Shown: in pieces, positions 1 through 4,853 of the stretch
How the letters are laid out: each line of letters starts with the position of its first letter
Numbering within the stretch: position 1 is the stretch's first letter
Assembly (NCBI GenBank): GCA_028275005.1
Contig: JAQCNN010000183.1
Location: 1 to 7,690 of the forward strand
DNA: 7,690 bases
Origin: Salinirussus sp.
GTDB lineage: Archaea > Halobacteriota > Halobacteria > Halobacteriales > Haloarculaceae
Direction: 5' to 3'
Made by a program: the position numbers and the translations under genes
Notes under the pieces: generated by a model
Told to the model about the DNA's origin: nothing
Database searches by the model: none
What the model saw: the letters and a program-made list of their open reading frames with translations, nothing else

Positions 1-43
1 CCCGGTACGTCTCGGCGTCCACGTCGTGGATGTCGGTGCTCAT
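1..43 (-). CDS. 5' end of an unrecognised gene, cut by the window edge
   Basis: Only the first 14 codons are present. They begin at an ATG (complement of 41-43) and read MSTDIHDVDAETYR. This is an acidic haloarchaeal-type N-terminus but too short to assign a family. Support for a real start is the TATA-like patch about 28 bases upstream (67-76, minus strand) and the divergent arrangement with the next gene, which leaves a 99-base promoter region. No function can be proposed. Confidence 0.5.
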   Translation of the reverse strand, partial: MSTDIHDVDAETYR

Positions 44-66
44 CGGCCGTAGCGTGGACGCCGGGG

Positions 67-76
67 CTCTTATTCG
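67..76 (-). promoter_or_regulatory. TATA-like element for the minus-strand gene at 43
   Basis: Read on the minus strand the patch is CGAATAAGAG, an AT-rich island in GC-rich surroundings. It is centred about 28 bases before the ATG at 43, the spacing expected for a leaderless haloarchaeal transcript where transcription starts at or next to the start codon. This is inferred from spacing and composition alone. Confidence 0.4.
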
Positions 77-111
77 TTGGCCTCGGGTCGGCGGCACACG
101 GACCCCCAAGA

Positions 112-119
112 GGGTTTAC
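112..119 (+). promoter_or_regulatory. TATA-like element for the small protein at 143
   Basis: The patch GGGTTTAC is centred about 27 bases before the ATG at 143. No Shine-Dalgarno sequence lies at a good distance, so a leaderless transcript is likely. Together with the element at 67-76 it makes a compact divergent promoter pair. Inferred from spacing and composition. Confidence 0.35.
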
Positions 120-142
120 CTGCGGGCCTCATACGAGAGGGT

Positions 143-424
143 ATGGCAGAGACAACGACGATCCAGCTGGAGGCAGACGGCGAGAGCGACGAACTGACTG
201 TGCCGACGACGCTGGTCGAGCTACTCAGCGAGGACGGCGAGGACCTGACGGACGTCGTCGGCGATATGGCGATGCTCGCGCTGGCACAGCAGGCCCACGG
301 TATCGTCCACCACAGCCAGGGGGAGGTCGACCAGCAACTGGCGGCAGCCGAGGAGGCGGCGATGGACCTCTTCGAGGAGCGCTTTGGCCAGTCCTACGCC
401 GAGATGACGGGCCACGACCACTAG
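143..424 (+). CDS. Small acidic conserved haloarchaeal protein (possibly DUF7545 family)
   Basis: The product has 93 residues with no signal peptide or membrane segment, so it is probably cytoplasmic. It opens with a polar, beta-like stretch (MAETTTIQLEADGESDELTV), followed by a predicted helical body. That body includes a DVVGDMAMLALAQQAHG segment (38-53), an HH pair (56-57) and a C-terminal DLFEERFG motif (75-82), ending in a His/Asp tail. I recall similar small haloarchaeal proteins, probably those grouped as DUF7545, but I am not certain of the family name and no function is known to me. An in-frame ATG at 77 would add 22 residues. I chose 143 because the added stretch is not acidic and the TATA-like patch at 112-119 fits a leaderless start at 143. 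The stop lies 12 bases from the stop of the convergent arfC. Confidence 0.8.
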   Translation: MAETTTIQLEADGESDELTVPTTLVELLSEDGEDLTDVVGDMAMLALAQQAHGIVHHSQGEVDQQLAAAEEAAMDLFEERFGQSYAEMTGHDH

Positions 425-436
425 CGGCGGCCCCGC

Positions 437-1108
437 TCAGAGAGCCCCGCGTACGTCGTACGAGAGGACGACCCCGTCGTCGAGGCGTTCGACCGACCGC
501 AGGTCGAGCTCCGGAAACTCTCCGACGAACCCCTCGCCGTCGGCAAGCGTCGGTGCATCGCGGCCCCCGATGACGGTCGCGCCGACGAAGACCGAGAGTT
601 CGTCGACCAGCCCCTCCTCGAACAGTGAGAAGATGAGTTCCCCCCCGCCTTCGACCATGAGTTGGTCGAACCGCTCGGCGGCCAGCCGGGCGAAGGCCAC
701 CGACAGGTCGACCCGGTCCTGGCCGGCGGCGAGGACAGTCGCCCCGGCACTCTCCATCGTGTCGACGAAGTCAGCGGGGGCGGCCTCGCTGACCAACAGG
801 TACGTCTCGGCGTCGTCGTCGAGTACCGCGGCGTCCATCGGTGTCCGGACCTGTGAGTCCGCGACGACGCGGGCAGGGTTGGGTGGGTCGCCCCGGTCGC
901 GGCGCTCCTCCCGGAGTCGGTCGTCCTTGACGGTCAGTGAGGGGTCGTCGGCAACGACGGTCCCTACCCCGACCATGACGGCGTCACTGTCGGCTCGCAG
1001 ACGGTCCACCCGGTCGAAGTCCTCGGAACCGCTGATCTCGACCTGCTCGCGTTCGCGGGTGGAGAGCTTCCCGTCGACGCTGGTGGCTGCGTTGACGACG
1101 ACGTGCAT
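437..1108 (-). CDS. arfC: 2,5-diamino-6-(ribosylamino)-4(3H)-pyrimidinone 5'-phosphate reductase
   Basis: This 223-residue protein belongs to the RibD C-terminal reductase fold (dihydrofolate-reductase-like), in the stand-alone archaeal form. The family reduces the ribosyl side chain of the diaminopyrimidinone phosphate to ribityl with NAD(P)H. In archaea this is an early step shared by riboflavin and coenzyme F420 (deazaflavin) synthesis. Visible signatures are the N-terminal strand with TSVDGKL (9-15), the loop GVGTVVADDPSLTV (47-60), the central strand VVADS (81-85) and the cofactor-loop motif VEGGGELIFSLF (152-163), followed by GGRDAPTL (181-188). There is no deaminase domain, as expected for the archaeal enzyme. 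The frame stays open 27 codons further upstream, but that stretch is rich in Arg and Cys and unlike the rest, and family members start MxVxxNAAxSxDGK, so I use the ATG at 1108. The gene diverges from the epimerase gene across a 107-base gap; a weak AT-richer patch on the minus strand (about 1133-1143) could be its TATA element. Confidence 0.92.
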   Translation of the reverse strand: MHVVVNAATSVDGKLSTREREQVEISGSEDFDRVDRLRADSDAVMVGVGTVVADDPSLTVKDDRLREERRDRGDPPNPARVVADSQVRTPMDAAVLDDDAETYLLVSEAAPADFVDTMESAGATVLAAGQDRVDLSVAFARLAAERFDQLMVEGGGELIFSLFEEGLVDELSVFVGATVIGGRDAPTLADGEGFVGEFPELDLRSVERLDDGVVLSYDVRGAL

Positions 1109-1215
1109 ATCCTCACTTTGTGACACGCGGCAAACGGCTTTCGGTCGGCGGGCAACCCCCACCCTGTCCGTCGTGGGACCGCAACACACATTGAGGTGCC
1201 TGTCGATTCAACGAT

Positions 1216-2142
1216 ATGAACCTCACTGGCTCGCGTGTGCTCGTCACCGGCGGGGCAGGCTTTGTCGGCTCACACCTCGCCGACCGGCTGGCCGCGGACA
1301 ACGACGTCCTGGTCGTCGACGACTGCTCGAACGGTGACGCCGGGTGGGTCCCCGACGGCGCCGAGTTCGTGGAAGGCGACTGCACGGACCCCGACCTGCT
1401 CGCCGAGGTCCTCACCGCGGACGTGGACGCTGTCTTTCACTTTGCGGCCTCGAAGGCGGTCGACACCGACCGACCCCGCGCGCAGTTCGAGGACAACACC
1501 GCGATGACCTACAACGTCCTCGAGCGGATGGCCGAGGTCGGTGTCGACGAACTCGCCTTCACCTCCTCCTCGACCGTTTACGGCGAGGCCCCCCGGCCGA
1601 CCCCCGAGGATTACGCCCCGCTGGAGCCGATCAGCCCCTACGCCGCCGGGAAGGTGGCCGAGGAGTCGCTGCTCTCGACGTACGCCCACAGCCACGGGCT
1701 TCGGGCACACGTCTTTCGCTTTGCCAACATCGTCGGCCCGCGCCTTCGAGGGGCTGTTATCCCCGACTTTATCGAGAAGCTCCGTGAGGACCCCACAGAG
1801 CTGACGATCCTCGGTGACGGCCGCCAGGAGAAGTCCTACATGCACATCGAGGCGTGTCTCGACGCCATGTGCCACGTCGTTGCCCACGCGGACCGCGACC
1901 TGAACGTCTACAATCTCGGCACCCGCACCACCACCAGTGTCGACCGGATCGCCGACATCGTCAGCGAGGAGATGGGTGTCGACCCGGAGTACGAACACAC
2001 CGGCGGTGACCGCGGCTGGACCGGTGACGTGCCCCGGATGCGCCTCTCCGTCGAGAAGCTCGCGGGGCTGGGCTGGGAGCCCACCGACTCGAGTGACGAC
2101 GCCGTCCGGCAGGCGACCCGGGAGCTACTCGCCGGACTCTGA
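1216..2142 (+). CDS. NAD-dependent sugar-nucleotide epimerase/dehydratase (GalE-like extended SDR)
   Basis: The 308-residue product has the full layout of an extended short-chain dehydrogenase. The Rossmann motif TGGAGFVGSH spans 11-20, followed by the acidic pair D35-D36 at the end of the second strand, which is typical of NAD(H) rather than NADP(H) preference. HFAASKAV lies at 75-82, the catalytic SSST at 117-120, and the YxxxK pair is Y142 and K146. RFANIVGPR (168-176) and GDGRQEKSYMHI (200-211) are substrate-domain signatures of UDP-glucose 4-epimerase and related enzymes. Length is normal for the family. The likely substrate is a nucleotide sugar used in glycan or S-layer glycosylation pathways, but paralogues in this family act on many sugars and no glycosyltransferase neighbour is visible to narrow it. 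The ATG at 1216 sits just before the Rossmann strand, as in homologues. A GAGGTG sequence lies 17 bases upstream, too far for a convincing ribosome site. It diverges from arfC. Confidence 0.93.
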   Translation: MNLTGSRVLVTGGAGFVGSHLADRLAADNDVLVVDDCSNGDAGWVPDGAEFVEGDCTDPDLLAEVLTADVDAVFHFAASKAVDTDRPRAQFEDNTAMTYNVLERMAEVGVDELAFTSSSTVYGEAPRPTPEDYAPLEPISPYAAGKVAEESLLSTYAHSHGLRAHVFRFANIVGPRLRGAVIPDFIEKLREDPTELTILGDGRQEKSYMHIEACLDAMCHVVAHADRDLNVYNLGTRTTTSVDRIADIVSEEMGVDPEYEHTGGDRGWTGDVPRMRLSVEKLAGLGWEPTDSSDDAVRQATRELLAGL

Positions 2143-2164
2143 GCGGGGTTCCTGCCGAGGTGTG

Positions 2165-2250
2165 ACCGACACCGACAGCAGGGACCACTGCGCCGCCCAG
2201 GAGGCGGTGTGTCCCACACGCTTCGACGGCCCCGCTGTCGTCGGTGTGTC
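2165..2250 (+). other. Foldable intergenic segment between the epimerase and DUF2797 genes
   Basis: The 183 bases between the epimerase stop and the DUF2797 start hold no convincing gene. They contain nested inverted repeats. The outer arms are CACCGACAGC (2170-2179) and GCTGTCGTCGGTG (2234-2246), which pair with a 3-base bulge. Inside them is a CCGCC/GGCGG hairpin with loop CAGGA (2193-2207) and an adjoining GTGT-CCC-ACAC hairpin (2209-2219). It could be the transcript end of the epimerase gene, a structured untranslated RNA, or chance folding in GC-rich DNA. No U-run follows, so I do not call it a terminator. Read by eye, not folded by software. Confidence 0.3.
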
Positions 2251-2325
2251 GCCGCCCTGTGGCCGGCCCTGTCGACGCGACTCACAGAGCAACAGGGCTA
2301 ATGACCGGCAACCCCAAGCGTGGGT

Positions 2326-3087
2326 GTGCAGATCGTCGGTTACGTGACGGCCGCTGGCGACGCCGACCGTGCGAGCCTCTTGGTCGGGACAGACGGCGAC
2401 GTCGAGGCAGTCCCGCTATCCCCCGGGTGTGACCTGACGTACTCGCTCGGCGAACGCCGCTGTGCGGGGGTGTTGACCGACGAGGGTCACCGTCCGTGTG
2501 ACGCGAGTGAGGCGCCGTACTGCCCGGCACACACGAGCCGGTGGCCCTGCGCGCGGTGTACCGGGGACTGTGACCGGCCACTGGAGACCTGCCGTGAGGA
2601 ACACGCAGTCTACCTCGCGGCGTTCGCGCCGGCGACGTTCAAAGTCGGTGTCACCCGCTCGTGGCGGCTGCGCGAGCGGCTACGCGAACAGGGTGCGGAC
2701 CACGCAGCCCACCTCCGGACGGTCGCCGACGGCCGGGTCGCCAGGCAGGTCGAGGCCGAGATCGCGGCCGAGGTCGGTGACCGCGTCCGTGTCCCCACCA
2801 AGACCGCGGGACTCCATCGCTCCGTCGACGACGACGCGTGGGCGGACCTGCTTGCCGGGTTCGAGCCCGTCGAGACCGTCGAGTTCGCGTACGACCTGTG
2901 TCTGGCCGACCGGCCGGTCCGGGAGACGCTGGCGACCGGCGAGGTCCGTGGCACGAAAGGGCGTGTGCTGGTGCTCGAACGGGGCGGGAGCACCTACGCC
3001 GTCGATATGCGTGACCTCGTGGGCTACGGGGTCCGGCCGGAGGAGACTGACAGGCGGCTTCAGTCGAGTCTCGGCGCGTTCGGGTAG
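2326..3087 (+). CDS. DUF2797 family protein with Cys/His cluster and GIY-YIG-like core
   Basis: Counting from the GTG at 2326 the protein has 253 residues and resembles haloarchaeal DUF2797 proteins over its full length. Those start MQ-V-GY, which favours this GTG over the in-frame GTG two codons upstream (2320). Residues 1-40 form a beta-rich start. A Cys/His-rich part follows: C46, C58, C66-x2-H69, C75-x2-C78, C82, C89 and H93, enough ligands for one or two zinc sites. Next comes a segment with the spacing of a GIY-YIG nuclease-like fold: VYLA (95-98), KVGVTRSWRLRERL (106-119) and a helix with E143/E145. The C-terminus carries RGTKGRVLVLERGG (208-221) and AVDMRDLVGY (225-234), ending LQSSLGAFG. 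The family has no established function known to me; a zinc-bound nucleic-acid-related role is inference. No membrane segment or signal peptide is seen. It stands between unrelated genes, and an AT-richer patch near 2296-2300 could serve as a leaderless promoter. Confidence 0.85.
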   Translation: MQIVGYVTAAGDADRASLLVGTDGDVEAVPLSPGCDLTYSLGERRCAGVLTDEGHRPCDASEAPYCPAHTSRWPCARCTGDCDRPLETCREEHAVYLAAFAPATFKVGVTRSWRLRERLREQGADHAAHLRTVADGRVARQVEAEIAAEVGDRVRVPTKTAGLHRSVDDDAWADLLAGFEPVETVEFAYDLCLADRPVRETLATGEVRGTKGRVLVLERGGSTYAVDMRDLVGYGVRPEETDRRLQSSLGAFG

Positions 3088-3094
3088 ACGACAA

Positions 3095-3106
3095 CTCTTT
3101 TCCTTT
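3095..3106 (+). promoter_or_regulatory. TATA-like/T-rich element before the Gly/Met-rich protein
   Basis: CTCTTTTCCTTT is the most AT-rich patch of this neighbourhood. Its TTTT core (3098-3101) is about 26-27 bases before the ATG at 3126, as expected for a leaderless haloarchaeal promoter. It starts only 8 bases after the DUF2797 stop, so the T-runs may also act as that gene's transcription end. Both readings are inferred from position and composition. Confidence 0.45.
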
Positions 3107-3125
3107 GGCCCCCGGAAACGTGGGT

Positions 3126-3557
3126 ATGGCAGACGATTCAGAGGAGTCCGCGGAGAGCCAGGACGGCCAGTCAGAGGGCGACGAGGAGAGCAAGTCCTTC
3201 CGGGAGCGCGTCGAGGAGATCCGACAGGAGCGCGCCGAAGGCGAGGGCGAGGAGGGTGAGGGCGGCGAGCGCGGCCCCCCCGAGGAGATGATGGGCGGTG
3301 GCGGCGGCATGGGCGGCAACCCCTTCGCACAGATGATGGGCGGCATGATGGGCGGCGGCGGCGGTCCGGGAATGGGCGGTGGCGGCATGGGCGGCGGTGG
3401 CGGCCCGGGAATGGGCGGCGGGCCCGGCGGTCCGCCCGGCGCACAGGAAGGTGGCACCGACAACGAGGAACTGACCCGCGAGGTCCGCAAGCTCCGCGAC
3501 GAGGTCCACGACATCCGCCGGACGCTCGAGCGGGTCGCCGACGCCCTCGAAGACTGA
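3126..3557 (+). CDS. Acidic, Gly/Met-repeat protein with C-terminal coiled coil
   Basis: I do not recognise a family. The 143 residues fall into three parts. Residues 1-54 are highly acidic and Ser/Glu-rich, with one basic-acidic helix around SFRERVEEIRQER (24-36). Residues 55-106 are almost only Gly, Met and Pro, with GGGMGGNPFAQMMGGMM in the middle and a 13-residue direct repeat (PGMGGG at 81-86 and 94-99). Residues 114-143 form a clean heptad helix with L116, V120, L123, V127, I130, L134, V137 and L141 at a/d positions: a short coiled coil likely to drive oligomerisation. The Gly-Met tract recalls the GGM tails of thermosome and GroEL subunits, but no chaperonin domain is present. There is no signal peptide or membrane segment. 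The ATG at 3126 is preferred over an upstream start at 3105 because of the promoter-like patch 26-27 bases ahead and the typical MADDSEES opening. A scaffold or condensate-forming role is speculation. Confidence 0.8.
   Translation: MADDSEESAESQDGQSEGDEESKSFRERVEEIRQERAEGEGEEGEGGERGPPEEMMGGGGGMGGNPFAQMMGGMMGGGGGPGMGGGGMGGGGGPGMGGGPGGPPGAQEGGTDNEELTREVRKLRDEVHDIRRTLERVADALED
3362..3421 (+). repeat. 39-base-period direct repeat within the Gly/Met tract
   Basis: Two 21-base copies, at 3362-3382 and 3401-3421, differ at two positions, both third codon positions, and are offset by exactly 39 bases (13 codons). They encode the repeated GPGMGGG motif. The flanks (3289-3440) are also built from GGC/GGT/ATG codons, so the tract probably grew by slippage or unequal exchange under selection for the protein sequence. 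Confidence 0.7.
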
Positions 3558-3572
3558 CCGCGGCGTCGTTAC

Positions 3573-3616
3573 TCGACAGCAGTACGTCCGAGGGTACGGT
3601 GGCAGTCGCCTGTCGA
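3573..3616. repeat. Short inverted repeat between convergent genes
   Basis: TCGACAG (3573-3579) and CTGTCGA (3610-3616) are perfect inverted copies separated by 30 bases. They lie in the 84-base gap between the convergent stops of the Gly/Met protein and the winged-helix regulator. The place suits a two-way transcript end, but the stem is short, the loop long and no T-run adjoins it, so chance is possible. Confidence 0.25.
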
Positions 3617-3641
3617 AACGCCGACGTTTGACCCCTGCCGG

Positions 3642-3992
3642 CTACTCCTCGTAGGCGAGACTCATGACCCACTGTGTGAAGGCGTCGCTCTGTGGGTCGA
3701 CCTCCTCGTCGCCGACAAACGGCGAGAGCATATCGCCGGCCATCAGGAGCGAAAACTCGAGATCACTCGGCATCGGCGTGAGGTAGTACGTGTTGTGGCC
3801 CTGGTGGACGGTCTCCTCGCGCTGGATCAGGTCCTGTTCGACCAGGGAGTCGACGACCCTGCTCCCCTTTCGCGAGGAGATGTCGAGTTCCTTCCAGAAC
3901 TCGCTCTGGTGGATCCCACGCGTCTCACGGACGAGTTCCAGCCCCTCGTGTTCCGTCTCGGAGAGCCCGGTCTCGGCGGCGGTGGCACTCAT
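3642..3992 (-). CDS. Small winged helix-turn-helix transcriptional regulator
   Basis: The 116-residue product carries one MarR-like winged-helix domain. A first helix (SETEHEGLELVRETRG, 11-26) is followed by HQSEFWKELD (28-37), a turn, and the probable recognition helix RKGSRVVDSLVEQDLI (41-56). The wing is REETVHQGHNTYYLTP (58-73). The C-terminal part (74-116), with LLMAGDMLSPFVGDEEVD and FTQWVMSLAYEE, is helical and probably used for dimerisation or partner binding; I recall it as conserved in haloarchaeal homologues. No metal or ligand site is obvious. The start is the ATG at 3992. The frame runs open far upstream through the NRDE gene, but that stretch is Arg/Pro-rich antisense-like sequence and is not part of the protein. 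It lies 92 bases after the NRDE stop on the same strand, so it could be the last gene of the menaquinone transcript or have its own promoter. Target genes are unknown. Confidence 0.87.
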   Translation of the reverse strand: MSATAAETGLSETEHEGLELVRETRGIHQSEFWKELDISSRKGSRVVDSLVEQDLIQREETVHQGHNTYYLTPMPSDLEFSLLMAGDMLSPFVGDEEVDPQSDAFTQWVMSLAYEE

Positions 3993-4084
3993 GCTACGAT
4001 CAGGGACCGCCGCGGACAAGTGACTTTCGGGACCCTGACACCCTCGCGCCCTCAGGCACTCGTCGCGGCCGAGCGCCCGCGGTC

Positions 4085-4819
4085 TCAGATGTCGACCGGT
4101 TCGAAGGGCGTCTCGCAGGGTGGCCCGTCGGCGTACTCGTAGCTGTCGCCGTCTGTCCCCAGGCGGACCAGCGATGACGACCGGGTTCCAAAGCCGTCCT
4201 CGTGGATACAGACGCCGAACTCGTGGTCGGAGACCGCGGCGGCCGCGCGGTCGAGCCACTCCTGGCTGTCCGCGCCGGGTTCGGGCCGGAGGTGTGTCCG
4301 GAGCCGGTCGGCGTTTGCCGCCTGCTGTTTGGCGACGTCTTGGCGGTGGCTCGGGATCCGATACGTGCCGTCCGCCCCGACGTTGACGACGACGTGAGCG
4401 CCGGGGGTGAGCTGGCGGACCCGCCGGCGCCCGTCCCACTCGACGAGGAGTGCCGCGTCGGCGTCGACGGCAACGAGATTGAAGCCGTCGTACTCCCGGC
4501 CGTCGAGGTCGCGCTCGACGAAACGGACGACCTCCTGGGCGGTGTCCTGTCGGAGTGCGTCCCGCACGAGCAGCCCACGGGAGCGCTCGGCCGGCAGGTC
4601 CCTGTCCGCCCACCGGTTCGTCACCGAGACCAGCACGCCCGCGTCGTTGTAGCCGAGCCAGGTCCCACCGGCCGCGGCGTCCTTCGGGGCGACGACGGGC
4701 CGCTCCCAGTCACGGCGGGCCGGCGGCTCCGACTCCCGGCCCACCTGTTCGTCGCGGTTGGCCGCCACGACGACCGGCGCGTCCTCGAAGACCTGCCAGG
4801 CGAGGATGAACGTACACAC
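4085..4819 (-). CDS. NRDE family protein (TANGO2/Ser-rich Ntn-hydrolase-like)
   Basis: The 244-residue product matches the NRDE family, of which eukaryotic TANGO2 is a member. It starts MCTFILAW, has the family motif AANRDE (19-24), then GGTWLG (51-56), TNRW (67-70), DGFNLV (111-116), HVVVN (142-146), and near the end VCIH (203-206) with GTRSSSL (211-217). Cys2 directly after the initiator Met is conserved and in this fold is in the position of an N-terminal nucleophile. The true catalytic activity is not established; TANGO2 has been linked to heme and lipid handling. The start is a GTG at 4819, chosen because the family begins MC and the longer open frame upstream overlaps menE. It lies 31 bases after the menE stop, so cotranscription with the men genes is possible. 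Length is typical, and no signal peptide or membrane segment is seen. Confidence 0.9.
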   Translation of the reverse strand: MCTFILAWQVFEDAPVVVAANRDEQVGRESEPPARRDWERPVVAPKDAAAGGTWLGYNDAGVLVSVTNRWADRDLPAERSRGLLVRDALRQDTAQEVVRFVERDLDGREYDGFNLVAVDADAALLVEWDGRRRVRQLTPGAHVVVNVGADGTYRIPSHRQDVAKQQAANADRLRTHLRPEPGADSQEWLDRAAAAVSDHEFGVCIHEDGFGTRSSSLVRLGTDGDSYEYADGPPCETPFEPVDI

Positions 4820-4841
4820 AGACCACTGTACGTGGCTGGGT

Positions 4842-4853
4842 GACAAAGGGTTA
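4842..4853 (-). promoter_or_regulatory. Possible TATA-like element for the NRDE gene, across the menE stop
   Basis: On the minus strand the patch reads GTAACCCTTTGT, centred about 28 bases before the GTG at 4819. It overlaps the last codons of menE. The spacing would suit a leaderless NRDE transcript separate from the men operon. The match to a haloarchaeal TATA box is weak. Confidence 0.25.

Noticed and set aside
1193..1198. GAGGTG as ribosome binding site of the epimerase gene
   Set aside because: It matches the anti-Shine-Dalgarno sequence but lies 17 bases before the ATG, too far to call.
570..1337. Plus-strand open frame of 255 codons across arfC
   Set aside because: The product is a Ser/Arg/Thr-rich shadow, and arfC on the other strand has clear family motifs.
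3289..3440. G-quadruplex in the Gly/Met coding tract
   Set aside because: The plus strand is very G-rich, but I could not find four GGG runs with all loops of seven bases or fewer; only long-loop or two-layer forms are possible, which are common by chance here.
2680..3672. Long minus-strand open frame (330 codons) opposite the DUF2797 and Gly/Met genes
   Set aside because: Its product is dominated by Arg, Pro and Gly with no recognisable motif. It arises as the antisense of GC-rich acidic genes, and both sense genes have better evidence.
3993..4613. N-terminal extension of the winged-helix regulator to about 323 residues
   Set aside because: The added 207 residues are Arg/Pro-rich and lie over the NRDE gene in another frame; the domain starts properly just after the ATG at 3992.
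4202..4843. Plus-strand open frame of 213 codons with an acidic-looking product opposite the NRDE gene
   Set aside because: The acidic composition looks haloarchaeal, but it is a mirror of the NRDE coding frame, has no start context or motif, and the NRDE assignment is secure.
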